A stretch of DNA of 64,000 nucleotides from Gerris lacustris (GCA_951217055.1 OX578285.1:49912024-49976023); one strand, 5' to 3'. Shown: positions 46,491 to 58,089, counted from the first letter of the stretch. Numbers and translations are program-made. Notes: generated by a model from the letters alone, not told the origin.

Positions 46491-46800
46491 TGATACAGCC
46501 AAAATGAGCAGCAAACATATTATATTTAATAACTTATTTAAGCATATATATAAGTTATATATATGTAAGCACTTAAGTAAGCCCCTAAGAAAACAAATAG
46601 TTTTATGTAAGGGCTTATATTTACTGTAAACCTTTACCAATAAATTATTTTCATATTTTAAATTGTTTTCTTTGTGAGGCTGATATAATAATGATATAAA
46701 ATTATTTTAAATTTAAAATTGGAATAGTAATCTATTCCCCATTGTTGAATTTCTTACGTGTCTAAAATTGTTATATTTTGTATGTTGTATCATTATAATA
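46491..46800. other. Unassigned AT-rich sequence
   Basis: Short inverted stretches (AAGCATATATATAAG / TTATATATATG) occur; no gene is supported. Confidence 0.3.
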
Positions 46801-47003
46801 AACAGGTCAAGTGTGTGCAAGTCAGCACACAGTGAGGGTCCTGTATTGTTTAAGTAGTACCCTATTGATGGTGTTTTTTATAATGCTAAGTAAGCTTTTT
46901 AGCATTTTAAAAAATACCATCAATAGGGTACTACTTAAACTATACAGGGTTGCCTACGGACCCTCGCTGTGTGCTGACGAACACACTCTTAACCTATTTA
47001 TTT
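46801..47003. mobile_element. Foldback element with CCTACGGACCCTCGC arm, copy 1
   Basis: Arms of about 90-100 bp are inverted copies: left GTCAGCACACAGTGAGGGTC and TTTAAGTAGTACCCTATTGA; right TCAATAGGGTACTACTTAAA and GACCCTCGCTGTGTGCTGAC. The left arm lacks about 10 bp (the CCGTAGGCAA part). A one-armed relative lies at 50694-50807. Confidence 0.85.
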
Positions 47004-47221
47004 AAAGTAGTCACAGTGTCCCATGTCTCCCATTATAGAGTTTTCTTTCTTTAAATTAAGATATTTTTTAATAATACATAAATATTTTGAATACGATAAT
47101 ATTGTATTTATGATCCGATAATATTTATTTTTACTTTTGTTATTAACTGCATCGATAAATAATAATGTTAAATAAATGTTAGTTTTTTATTTCATAATTG
47201 TTTGTTTCTTATTATTAAGTA
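47004..47221. other. AT-rich sequence
   Basis: No feature recognised. Confidence 0.3.
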
Positions 47222-47467
47222 TCAATTTCTTGAAAGAGCTAACTGTCCCCTTTCTGGTTTTAGAAGGGGGGGGGGGGGGGTACAAAAAGGGCTTTTTCGT
47301 GGAGCCTGTGCAATACTTCAAGTTTATTAGGGGAGGGGAGCTAATTTGAAATTTGGAGTTATAAACCTACGGGATCGCCAATGGCAGGAGAGGGGAGATA
47401 AGGATAATAATATTTATTACCCCCCCCCCCCCCCCCCACAACTTGATAACTTAGGACCGCCCTTGAT
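47222..47467. mobile_element. Decayed element with poly(G) and poly(C) tracts
   Basis: A 15-nt G run (47266-47280) and an 18-nt C run (47420-47437) lie inverted to each other. The right edge GGACCGCCCTTG resembles a hAT-type end (reverse complement CAAGGGCGGTCC). The left end is not clear. Confidence 0.4.
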
Positions 47468-48260
47468 AACTCCTCGATAAGAATCTGTACTTTATTTAAC
47501 AGGTTAACGTATTAACTTAAATTACTTAAATATTTTAAATGTACAATGAGACGCGGCCACCACTGGGACACATAGTCCTCCATTATGACACCTTAAGGGA
47601 AAGATTACGGACTGTAACAGAATATAATAAATACATGAATTCAAACAGAATATAACAGTAGACATTGCAAATTGTGAATTAAATTTGAGAAAGTTATTTA
47701 ACAATGTTTGGCGAGTCTGGAGCCTTTCTCGATATCGTAACTAAGAGGAAGGCAGCAAAAGGAAATGTGATAAGATAATGTTTTGTGGTATTCTACAGCG
47801 GAATACGATTAGAAACGGCTGATAAACTAAAATCACCTTCCATCAATGTGATAGGTGTCTAATCACTAGAGTAGGGATGTAACAAGATAAATGAAGAAGC
47901 GAGGTGGTGTGAAATTATTAAGCGTAATTAATATCCGAAATCGATATTTCAGAGTACTTGAGACTTGAGGTGAGGCAAGTAGCTGAGGAATCTCTGAAGG
48001 GGCCCCTTGACGTTAAATTGGATTAACAATCCTGACTTGAATCACAAGGCACCCTACAGTATCAATCAGATTGACTTTGAAAAAGAGTTGATATCAGCTC
48101 AGTCGACAGCAAACTGCCAGTGTCGCGTAACAACAAGGCTTCTTTGCCCATTGGCTATAAAATAAAAAGTTGACCCAGTAGTTGGTTAAACGAATGTAAA
48201 ATTTATACTCATTTCTTAACTTAATGCGAGAGATCTCAGCGACCATGGCTGAAATTTAAT
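47468..48260. other. Unassigned sequence
   Basis: No supported gene. Confidence 0.35.
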
Positions 48261-48264
48261 TTTT

Positions 48265-48570
48265 AAGGGTTTTGTAGATGATGCTGGAAAGCCTTATGCC
48301 GAGGGTGATGTGTCTCTCTGTCCGTCGTACTTTGGTTCGTATCCTCCGAACCGTTCACGCTAGAGATGTGAAATTTAAAATACTGGCGTAACTTTTTGAC
48401 CCACACATAGGAAAAATGTAGAGAAGTTAATCATTTAATATGCGTAATGCGCAAAAATGTGCAAAGCTCAGATTTTTATATATTTATTTTAATTTTTGAG
48501 ATGGGTATCAAATGAAAGCTACTGAAAAGTATATTACAAATATATATGACTTTTTATGACTACTGAGTTT
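48265..48570. mobile_element. Relative of the 41565-42420 composite repeat
   Basis: TTAAGGGTTTTGTAGATGAT matches its start. The reverse complement of 48300-48530 matches 42150-42400 (GGTTGGGTCAAAAAGTTAC-like block, CAGCAGCTTTCATTTTATAC-like block, AAACGGTTCGG). Confidence 0.6.
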
Positions 48571-48768
48571 TTACAGCCAATATTGCATTTCTATCACTAA
48601 AACAAATCGGGTTGGTTTTTTAAAACTTATGTTATAGTTATAACGTTAAAGGCTTCTTAAAAGAGTTTGATTTGATGGCTAAATACATGTTAATATAAGT
48701 CTAATGTGTCCTAGACATACATAGCAGTTGACATAAGATTTTCTAGCTATGTATCTACAGATCAGGTA

Positions 48769-49299
48769 ATGAACAAGGTGCCGCATCATTTTACCAACTC
48801 AACACCAGAGAAAAAAATACCCGAATATGTGGAAGGCGACGGAGCGTATATTTGCCGTATAGTAATTCCGCCCGGTGGCATTATATATTTTGAGCACTTC
48901 GGTATAATTTCGAAAACAATTCTACCTACGGGGTTCGAAAACTTTTTTCGAGGCGTAAATTGTCCAAAAAAACTGTCTGCAAGTAAAACAAAATGGGAAG
49001 CACCGTTAATGGCGGTTAAGATAAGTGTTAGTCAAATCGTCGTGGCAAAACTCACGTGGTGGAGGCGAAAAAGCAAGAAGCTGTCAGATCGATTCCGTTG
49101 CTTTGTTTCCTTAGTCAAGTGGTTTTTAGCAAGGCTCTTAGTGTATGTTTTTTTTTTCTTTTGTACTATTCTGTCAGCTCGTTATCTCCTTTTCTCGATA
49201 GATTCGCTAATCCGACGGGTTATTTTTAGAGAAGGGTTCCAGCGACGGACATGCCGGGGTTATCAGTCATGGCTGATAAGAGGATTATTTAGTCTTTAG
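48769..49299 (+). CDS. Hypothetical open frame, 176 codons
   Basis: An unbroken frame in a non-repetitive, less AT-rich stretch. I recognise no family. The protein is basic, with a hydrophobic run at about residues 124-142 (ARLLVYVFFFFCTILSARYL, possibly a membrane segment) and an Arg-rich C-terminus. It lacks a clear Kozak context, splice partners or repeats. In a genome of this base content a frame of this length can arise by chance, so it is listed only as a possibility. Confidence 0.2.
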   Translation: MNKVPHHFTNSTPEKKIPEYVEGDGAYICRIVIPPGGIIYFEHFGIISKTILPTGFENFFRGVNCPKKLSASKTKWEAPLMAVKISVSQIVVAKLTWWRRKSKKLSDRFRCFVSLVKWFLARLLVYVFFFFCTILSARYLLFSIDSLIRRVIFREGFQRRTCRGYQSWLIRGLFSL

Positions 49300-50058
49300 A
49301 TAACAAGGACAGCCGTCGTCATGTCCAGAAACTGCATATAGAGTGCTAATGCCTTGATTCGTTGCTAGTAGTGGCATAGCCGGTTATCTGGAGGCCGCCC
49401 GTAACTCTTTTCTTTATCGTTAACCCCTCTAAAGTTCGAGGACCAACTGCTAAACCACTAGTGGATAGGATAGACCGTCCATTGCTTCTTATTAACAGTT
49501 GTCTGCCATTTTATAATTAGCAATACTCCCCGGATAAGACTTGAGACTTGACTGAGTTCTGTACAAGCAGCTGTAGTGTGAAAAAAGCCATACATCACAA
49601 GTCGGCATCGCTGTTTATTTACTAAAAGCAACATTCGATCCCTTCAAAATATACTTAAAAAAGTAACTAGCTGAAACTAAGGCACGAACCTACAGAGTAC
49701 AACGATGTTAACCCAAGCAAAAACAAACAACCGAGAAAAATATTTTTGTGAGACGTTAAAGGCCCTCTATATGCTTTTTCTGTAAACATAAAACGGGTTA
49801 TCCAAGCCTTGCGAAATTCCGCTGTTATTCAGGACTAAGGGTGTGGTGCCCATTAAGAAAACCGGCTGTGGAGTTTGTGTAACTGAAAGCAACGAATTAA
49901 ACTGAGAAAAATGTTAAATAATTCAGTACAGTTGTTAAAACACATTGTCGGCCATCAAGTGTAAGTCAAGAGGGTTTCTTCTAAAGAAAACCTCATATTA
50001 TTTTTACTCCAGCAACAGAAATAACCATAGTTACAATATATATATATATATTTTTTTG
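49300..50058. other. Unassigned sequence
   Basis: No supported gene. Confidence 0.35.
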
Positions 50059-50060
50059 GT

Positions 50061-50083
50061 ACATCTTTAGATTGTTACTCCCC
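50061..50083 (-). repeat. 23-mer element end (inverted)
   Basis: CTTTAGATTGTTACTCCCC is the inverted form of the 28326 motif. It directly precedes the LINE-like repeat at 50096. Confidence 0.8.
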
Positions 50084-50095
50084 TCTGTTTTTTTT

Positions 50096-50330
50096 AGGGT
50101 CCGTAGGCAAAACTAAGGACCCTTATGTTTTCCTGCGTGTGTCTGTCTGTCCGTCCGTCTGTCACTTGCGCTCACGGCTACACCTTTCGTCCGATCAATT
50201 TGAAATTTGGCATATATGTATGTGTATAATACCTACCCACACATTTTAAAAATATAGCGACTTAAAAAAAATTAGGGTAAAAAAGCTTAAGGGATAAAAA
50301 ATATTTTTTTTTTTTTGGAGACCGTGTGGG
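50096..50330 (+). mobile_element. Dispersed LINE 3'-end-like repeat, copy 2
   Basis: AGGGTCCGTAGGCAAAACTA, TTTCCTGCGTGTGTCTGTCT and GGCTACACCTTTCGTCCGAT match 25306-25500. Confidence 0.7.
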
Positions 50331-50693
50331 GTATCATATGAAAGGGTATGTCGAGCTGATTACAAAAATATATAATTTTTGGTTATATGCTTTGATAGGG
50401 TGAGTGAAGGCGAGTTTAAGTAGGTGTAAGAAGTGCCCCCCCCCCCTTCTATCTCGCTTATGTAAAGTGATAAAATCTGAAAAATTCCTGAACATTCTTT
50501 GACCAAAAGTAAAGATACCACTTTTTGGAAATTTCGAAAAAAGTTCTTTTTACTGACAAAATACGTTATTTTTATAATTATGCTCTTTTCGATGTATTTA
50601 TATGTCTATAGTCCGGTTCACTAGCAAAAAATACTTTTAATCAGAAGTTTGTTTATTTGTTTTGAGAATATCAGACCCATAGGATAGATCAAA
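50331..50693. other. Unassigned sequence
   Basis: No feature beyond an 11-nt C run at 50436-50446. Confidence 0.3.
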
Positions 50694-50807
50694 GTAAGCT
50701 TTTTAGCAATTTAAAAAGCCTCATCAATAGGTACTACTTAAACAATACTATGTTGCCTACGGACCCTCGCTGTGTGCTGACTAGCACACACTTAACCTGT
50801 TTATTTA
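50694..50807. mobile_element. One-armed relative of the 46801 foldback
   Basis: GTAAGCTTTTTAGCAATTTA, ATCAATAGGTACTACTTAAA and GCTGTGTGCTGACTAGCACA match the right arm at 46890-47003. Confidence 0.8.
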
Positions 50808-50902
50808 GATTATACATTACTAAATAAATAACTATTAAGACAAAGGGATGCTTAGTCTAATGCACTTTGGGACAAAGGAATATCACACTTCTGTTTTTAT
50901 AA

Positions 50903-50999
50903 GAGGAGTAACAGTCTAAAGAAGAACATTTTGTACACCTTCTTTAAATTGTTGCTCCCCTCTGTTTTTTTATAAGGGGAGTAACAATCTAAAGAAGTG
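50903..50999. mobile_element. Cluster of three 23-mer element ends
   Basis: Variants at 50903-50924 (plus), 50940-50960 (inverted) and 50977-50999 (plus), with TCTGTTTTTTTATAA between them. Confidence 0.75.
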
Positions 51000-51100
51000 C
51001 CTATTTTTAACAAAGTTCTTTAAAAAAAAAAAAAAAAAAAAAAAAATGGAAGTAGGTACATACTACATAAACTATCGACCAAGTAGTGTAAACCACTTGA

Positions 51101-51600
51101 AAAAATCGGTCCGAGACAACTCAGACAAACTTTCTCATATACGAGTTCCTAATTACTTTGCCCAGTGTTTTCCATTTACTAGTTTTCGTAAGTACATTTA
51201 ATTATTATTGAACATTTCATCAAAATTTATCATAAAAATAACTTTTCCTGGGCGGGGAATCGAACCCAGGCTCTCTCCGTCCGCGTTTAAAGCTTTATCC
51301 TCAGGAACTAGATTTGTCCCTCGAAAACGGCATACATCGTTAGATTCGTATTTAAATGGACTACATATTAGAATTTTTTAATCAAAATCGTCGGAACCGT
51401 TTTCGAGAAATAATTTGTTTTCACGTTTACTCAGAGTTTTTGGGGGGCAACACCCCCAAATTTGGAGCTAAAATTCATTACTCGATGTCGCCTCGAGGTA
51501 TGATTTTTTGAACATGTATGCCAAATTTCGTCAAAATCGGTCCAGTAGTTTAGGCTCCAGGCGTCTGCACAGATACCAGACGACAGAGACATTTTTTTTT
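51101..51600 (-). mobile_element. SINE-like dispersed repeat, copy 3, with LINE-like tail
   Basis: Minus-strand copy. The B-box region reads CTGGGTTCGATTCCCCGCCC (reverse complement of about 51250-51270), preceded by GCGGACGGAGAGAGC. The tail has CCAAATTTCGTCAAAATCGG (51509-51528 on plus), a wording typical of insect LINE 3' ends. Confidence 0.8.
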
Positions 51601-52560
51601 TTTTATTTTTTTTTTTATTATAGGCATCCAGGAATAGTTTAGAAGTTTAGCAGTTAGGAGAAGAGCTTGCGCCAATTCTATGAAGGTGTTTTCGGGTTTT
51701 TAGATGACCGATTTTAAGAGAGGAAATAAAGGACTGTATTCTTCTGGGACATCCAGTGTATGATGTAATATCAGTAGCTACCTGCTGCATGGCGTAAAAT
51801 GTTCTAGCTGTAGATCCGTTAGACTAATCTTTTACCCATTCTGCCCCATCTTTTACCCAAGCTCGCTTACGCGTTTGCTTCAATTAGTTAGTGAAAAAGG
51901 GAAAGCAGACATAAAGAGTAAAATATCTATGGAAGACTCAGGGCAATTGAAAGACCGGATAGAAAATGGGGGGTTAGGGGGTTATATTTAGTAGTTGATG
52001 AATTTTAACTTAATTGACAACGACGTTTCCGGCCTTTGTGAGTTGAGTAAGGTCAGATCCTGGGGGGGGGGGGGGCATCAATATTAAATTTCTAAAATCG
52101 AGAGAAAGCAAGCGTCGAGTTTCACTTGATTCCATTAAGGTTAAAAAAAAAACACTGCACACTAGCACTTATAAAACTAAAAAACTCTAATGATAAAATA
52201 ATTTAATAAATAAATTGGACAATGTTTAAATTCAATATAGTCAGGCAATTAGTGTGGCACATATGTTGCTGGCATTTTATCAACTATTTCATTGATGTTA
52301 TCTTTTTATAACCCATTATCTAATTTATTACTGTTTTTTATAACTGTTTTATCTTTTAAAATCTGTCAATTTTTACTTTTTTTGATTTTTTACATAGATA
52401 AAAAGTATTAATTTTGCAAAATTTAGTTTAAATTGATCTGGGACTCTGCGAGCTACTTTCGACAAACTATCTAAATTTTATTAAACATCGAATGATTTAA
52501 GTGTAAATAAATGTATGTTTGTCGGGGAAAACGTGTAGAGAAAGTAATGGGCGCAGAAGA
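51601..52560. other. Unassigned sequence with poly(G) tract
   Basis: A 14-nt G run lies at 52062-52075. No supported gene. Confidence 0.35.
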
Positions 52561-52653
52561 TTGAAACTTATATGGTACTATGGGACGAACAATAGGCTAG
52601 TCCACCATCCAAACTTCATTGAAATCGGACGAGTAGTTTTTAAGACATGTTGG

Positions 52654-52955
52654 ATTTAGATAGTTAATTAAAGGAACATGTATACCAAATTTCACTTCAA
52701 TCGGTCAACTTTTACTCAAGTAATTAAGGACACGTGAGCGTTACACACATACAGACAGACAGACAGATAAGATGCATATTTCGTTGAATGTAAGAAGCTC
52801 GCTTACGCTCGCTTCTTACATTCAACGAAATATGCATCTTATCTGTCTGTCTGTCTGTATGTGTGTAACGCTCACGTGTCCTTAATTACTTGAGTAAAAG
52901 TTGACCGATTTAAGTGAAATTTGGTATACATGTTCCTTTAATTAACTATCTAAAT
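52654..52955. repeat. Near-perfect 302-bp palindrome
   Basis: Arms of about 144 bp (52654-52797 and 52812-52955) are inverted copies with about one mismatch around a short CTCGCTTACGCTCG centre. Each arm carries CCAAATTTCACTT.AATCGG and a CAGACAGACAGACAG tract, i.e. two LINE-like 3' ends head to head. Confidence 0.95.
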
Positions 52956-53285
52956 TCTAATTTACTCAGGCTAAGTTCGTTGGACAGCGTGATCCGTCTA
53001 AGAGTTCGCGCGCAATGCTCGTTTAAACGTGAGCTTCAAATTTAAAATTGGAATTTCACGACGGGAAAAAATTCTATGAGACAATGAGACGAACATTTTT
53101 TAGTAAAACCAACAACGACACAGCTATGAATTAATAAAGATCGACTATTAAAGCGGACCTTAGCGTTTAAAATAGAGAAAACAACCTTTTTACCGATATC
53201 TTACGTTCTAACGTAACGATTTTAATAAAACTTCATATACATCGTCTAAAGTACAATTAAACAGGCATGTAAAAGTTCACTTCAA
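52860..53285 (+). mobile_element. Dispersed 'family 4' repeat, copy 3
   Basis: Continues from the right palindrome arm: GAGTAAAAGTTGACCGATTT, TTCGTTGGACAGCGTGATCC, CGATATCTTACGTTCTAACG and GTACAATTAAACAGGCATG. Confidence 0.75.
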
Positions 53286-53805
53286 AATCATATATAGTAT
53301 TATATTTTTCATTCTTAAAATGAGGTAACGAAGTTCGAATATAAAACGTATACAACGAGAGCCCATCTTCAACCACGAATCCTAAACAAGATGTGACAAT
53401 GTTATTTCTACAGAACCTATTTAATCTGTAAAATATTTATTATAAAGAAATACTACGAACTTAAAAACAAAAAAAAAAAAAACAAATATACGATAGAGTT
53501 GTCTTTCAACGTTTGAAATCGAAAAAAAAAAACTATTACAATAAATAAATAAATATAACTTCCTGGTTAAAAAAAAAATAATGGGAGATGTTTGGAACAA
53601 GTCCAATAACGTTAGGACGGGTGGAGGGAGGAGCCAGATAGACGGACATGTGTCGAGCTATCGTCGCTTCAAAACAAATCTCACAAATCTGGCTACGTAC
53701 CACGCTACTTGAATTCTTTTCAGGGACTCGAAACCTAAATCATGGCATTCTGCGTTTATAACTCACTCTAAAAAAAATAGAGAATTTATTCTCTCTATTT
53801 AGAAG
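53286..53805. other. Unassigned sequence
   Basis: No feature beyond A-runs at 53465-53580. Confidence 0.35.
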
Positions 53806-53807
53806 TG

Positions 53808-54330
53808 TAATAGTCCATTTCACTTCTAGTGTGGAAAGTAGCATCTTGCATGCGAGTGTGGTTTTTCGCACGAGTTGAGTACCGTACTTTATCTACGATT
53901 GTTGGAATTTAATAATAAATTCAGAAAAAAATATTTAATAAACTTCCTGTATGTAAGTTCGTATTTCTCTTTTGATAAAGATGACATTAATTCATTAGTT
54001 TTATTTTGTGCCGAATTAATTATTTCGGGAGGCGTATTATTCTCCTAATTTTCGCCATAATGGCATAAATCAATAATTGTTTTTCACTAAAAACTCGATA
54101 AACAGTTACTTTAATTAAACAAACAGCAAATTAGTTTTGTTAAATGTAAACAAACTCGCTAATCGAGCGTTAAGGTGAAGAATTCTTCTTTTTTACCGCA
54201 CTAGGGCGGAAAAAAAGAGGAATTATGAAACGCGCATGCGCAATGAATACAAGTACATAAAGAATCACTTTCTACGCATCTAAACAGAGATACAATGTTT
54301 GTACTTCGTATCAATCGTTGATAAAAGTCT
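53808..54330 (-). mobile_element. Crypton-like non-autonomous repeat, copy D
   Basis: Minus-strand copy. It has GCGCATGCGC (54232-54241), a decayed hairpin, and a coding remnant reading ENNTPPEIINSAQNKT, then KEKYELTYRKFIK in the same frame, interrupted only by an upstream stop. This copy best shows that the parental frame continued into a KYELTY-K-F motif. Confidence 0.75.
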
Positions 54331-54465
54331 GTTTTTACTTAATTGTATATAAAAAAAAATATATATAAAAACTAGTTGATGCTCGATCATAAATAAACAG
54401 AAATGAAGAAATGTTACGTCATAAAAAATAAAATACAACAATTTTTCTATATGAATCAGAACTAT

Positions 54466-54508
<43 letters not shown>

Positions 54509-55079
54509 CTTCCCAGACTTGTAATAATTATTGTAATAAGCAGAGACGGTTTATGACTTTTATTTTTCCATTTCATGACCTTTATTCTATGACTTTTATT
54601 CTCCTGTTTTATGACCTCTATTTTAGAAAATCGGATGTTTTATGACATTTTAGCCAAAAGTATGACTTTTATTTCACTGTGAAAATTTAGTCTTTATATG
54701 AAGCGTTTCGTTATTTTGGAGGGTAAACAGTTCAAAAGAAATATTCCAATACTTCATAAATACAGAATTATATTTACAATAAATAATAATAATTAGCAGA
54801 ATGCTTCAACATTGTAAATACACTGCCAATAGAGTTGCACATAGCTTCCTCGCGTTTAATTTAATGATTTTAGGCTTTTAAAATCCATTATTGTCTAATT
54901 TATTTAATTTCCCATCAATAAAAATCAATAAAGCCTCGTCGCCTGGTCTCGAGGTCCATTGGCTCGCTGTGCTATTGAAGAGGTAGGTCAAAGAGAGAGG
55001 TGGGGGAACCAAGCTACCTCCTATTCCCCTTGTCTATCTCCCAGCTCGCGTTCTCTCCATAATAAAAACTATTAATAGT
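54331..55079. other. Poly(A) tract and short TATGACTTTTATT repeats
   Basis: An A run of about 32 nt lies at 54471-54503. TATGACTTTTATT or close variants recur about five times at 54550-54675. No gene. Confidence 0.6.
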
Positions 55080-55400
55080 TTTAGCGATCTTTAACTCTTC
55101 ATGGTGGTGTCGCTGTTGGTTTTATAAAAAAATGTTTGTCTTATTGAATAGATGAAGTTAGGTTTTTTCCCGACCTAAAATTCCAATTTTAAATTTGGAG
55201 TTCACGTTTACGCGAGCGTTGCAAGCGAACGCTTGGGCGGATAACGTTGTCCAACGAACTTGTCCTGGGTATTATGTAAAATGAATATGTGTACCAAATT
55301 TCATCAAAATCGGTCTACTTTTATTCAAGTTATCGTCACAAGTTTCAGGGGATGCGGACACACAGACCGATTGACAGACAGACAGACACGATGCAGACAC
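55080..55400 (-). mobile_element. Dispersed 'family 4' repeat, copy 4
   Basis: Minus-strand relative of 45460-45890: GCTTGGGCGGATAACGTTGT, TGTGTACCAAATTTCATCAA and a CAGACAGACAGACA tail. Confidence 0.75.
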
Positions 55401-55645
55401 CTGGTTAAACTATACTAATATGATTTTGTTGCAGACACTTGGTTAAAGTACTAGGCTGATTTTGTTGCAGACACTTGGTTAAACTACTAGGCTGATTTTG
55501 TTGCAGACACCTGGTTAAACTACTAGGCTGATTTTGTTGCAGACACTTGGTTAAACTACTAGGCTGATTTTGTTGCAGACACTTGGTTAAACTACTAGGC
55601 TGATTTTGTTGCAGACACTTGGTTAAACTACTAGGCTGATTTTGG
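55393..55645 (+). repeat. 36-bp tandem repeat, 7 units
   Basis: Units read GCAGACACTTGGTTAAACTA then CTAGGCTGATTTTGTT. The first unit is 38 bp. It grew out of the end of the adjacent family 4 copy, whose tail already holds GATGCAGACACCTGGTT. The minus-strand 12-residue periodic frame is a by-product. Confidence 0.95.
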
Positions 55646-56040
55646 CATACGTTCAGAAAAATCATACCCCGAGGCGAAATCGAAAAATAAATTTTAGCTT
55701 CAAATTTGGGGCCCAACCTCAAAAAACTATGAAAAAACGTGAGAAAAACTAATTTTTGAAAACGGTTCCGACGATTTTGATTAAAAAATTCTAAAATGTA
55801 GTCCATTTAAATATGAATCTATCGATATAAGCGGTTTTCCCGGGAAAAAACTATTTTCCGAGATATTCACGAAAATAAATCTGATTTTGTTTAAAATCGA
55901 AAACAAAAATTAAACAACCACATGTTGAACTTTTTTTTCTGAAAAAAAAATAAATAAATAAATCAATTAAATGAGATATTATGGAATTTAAATTCAGTCT
56001 CAACAAGATGAGAAAGTTCGTCTGACTTGTCTCGGACAGA
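55646..56040 (+). mobile_element. SINE-like dispersed repeat, copy 4 (internally deleted)
   Basis: Contains CATACCCCGAGGCGAAATCG, GAAAACGGTTCCGACGATTT, GATATAAGCGGTTTTCCCGG and the end GAGAAAGTTCGTCTGACTTG. The B-box part is missing. Confidence 0.7.
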
Positions 56041-57049
56041 TTTTTCTATATTAATATAGAACCCAAAGATTGTGATACAGTAGCGTGGTGACCTAGTTGC
56101 ACAAGATACTGTCATAATACTCATAATATGCACTATAAACAACCAAGCACTAATTAGCAACACTAATTATAAGATTATAAATATAAGTAGTACAATATAG
56201 TAGTAGTGGTCATGATAATGATAATAACGTCATTTTAATTATGTAGGGTCTGGAGGATATTTGTCGGTTCGAGAACCAATTTGACCAGGGAATTGGGATG
56301 ATCGGTTAGGGATTTGGTATACAGGGATTTGGCAAGGACACGGAATAAGGAGACTTAAGATGTTACGGACGGTATCGTTCAAACCCAGTATTAGATCTTT
56401 TGTGTTTCTACTAATGATAAAAGTACGAGCAAAGCAATCTGTAGAGATAGATGCCTTAGCTTGAATTTTAGAAAAGAAAGGCTGACACATTAAATTACGG
56501 CAGAGTCGACTGACTTTTTTACTTATTTTTACATGTATTACTGACTGATAGAGCTACTTCGATGCTATAATCGTAGAGGGGAGCGGCTCGAATAAGTTTC
56601 ATGTTTTTATAAAAATGAAATAAGTCTCAATATTAATGAAGTTAAAACCGATAATAAGAGAATGCCTGTAGGGAACTTTTAAGTGAGATAGGGGAACTTG
56701 TAGGGGGAGAGATAAGGGATAGCACGGCCTGTGATTGCACTGGGGGCCAGTGCAAGTGAATAAACAATATCCGTCCATTATTTAAATAGTCTCATTTGCA
56801 TTTATAGGTAAAGGTGTAGGGAGGTTATTACAGGGAATGGAGACGTACAAAATGACAAGACGTACATGAAATATTAACAGTAGAGTATATCCGACGCTAA
56901 CCGTGCATTTCGTAAATCGTTAAAAGTATGCTAATGAAGAACGACCTACATCGGTCGACAGCAACAACGCTAGTGCCATCAAATACTACGCCGCCGTTTG
57001 TCTTAAAATGATTTTGTAAATAATAAGAGAGCGAGCGATTGTTTTGACA
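56041..57049. other. Unassigned sequence
   Basis: No supported gene. Confidence 0.35.
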
Positions 57050-57540
57050 TTTGACGCGGAGGGGACCGAGACGGAGTGGTTCTACGGAGACATAATACAA
57101 GGCCCCGGCAGAACAGGCAACGAACGGACAATGAATACATGAATGGTCAACAAACAGAGTGGAAGCCGGGTACCGATGATTGGGGGGGGGGGGGGGGGGG
57201 GTGGACGGCCGGCCTTTTCCTGTTTGGAGAAGCTAATTGTGAGTCGGAGACCGGTCCGATTGATTGTCTCTATGTAAATAATTCTCGGATAACACACGGA
57301 GGAAAGCCCAGGCATTTCCAGGCACGACCCACTGAATAACTAAAGATTGCAAGTAAAATCGACCGGACGATGTTTCTATCCAGACGACGGGTTATCCTAC
57401 ACGGAGCCTTTGTCACCGGAACTTCCCCTATAGATATTGCCAGTCCTCTCTCCGAGTTTCGGAAACCTACACCGAAACTTATACGCTCAACAGACAAGGG
57501 AAAAGTAATTGAAAACAATGTGAGACACGTAACCATGTAA
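57050..57540. other. GC-richer block with 20-nt poly(G) tract
   Basis: Less AT-rich than its surroundings and without recognised repeats. The G run is at 57182-57201. Frames on both strands have no recognisable domains. It could be a 5' exon or regulatory block of a host gene; the sequence does not decide. Confidence 0.3.
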
Positions 57541-58085
57541 AAACTAGCGGGTGCGTCTCATCAGTCTAGTTGAGATACACTTGGACTGTCCGAGGCGACC
57601 CAAGCTAACACGTAAAGCCAACTCATAGAATCACGTATAAAACTTTTATTCGTATTCGAGTAAACGACAGAAAAATAAACTCTTTTAATTTAGTTACTCC
57701 ATCTGTACAAACGTTATACACAAAATATATGCATGATTTTTTTATTAACAAATTGATACCTAAACAAATATATAAAGGTAAGATGACTGGCCTGGACGAT
57801 TGTGTGACATAAAAACACTACCTTCTCCGGGAAGATGTAGTGCATATATATATATATTAGGTAATTATTAAAATCTTGCATTTTAATAACATTATTTTCC
57901 CTTATTTAATTTTTTAATTTAAATAAAATTATAATTATTATTAACTACGGGAAAAAGACAGAGAAAAATACACTCCAGCGCCGGGATTAATAAGTATGAA
58001 TACTACCAAAATGGTAAAATACTTGTATTATTTTTACTTTATATTGTTTGATCTAGGTCTTTCTGATCAAGCACTTTACTTCTAA
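57541..58085. other. Unassigned AT-rich sequence
   Basis: No feature recognised. Confidence 0.3.
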
Positions 58086-58089
58086 GTCG

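Noticed and set aside
55405..55806. 133-codon minus-strand frame with twelve-residue repeats
   Set aside because: It is produced by a 36-bp tandem array plus a SINE-like repeat; no independent evidence of coding.
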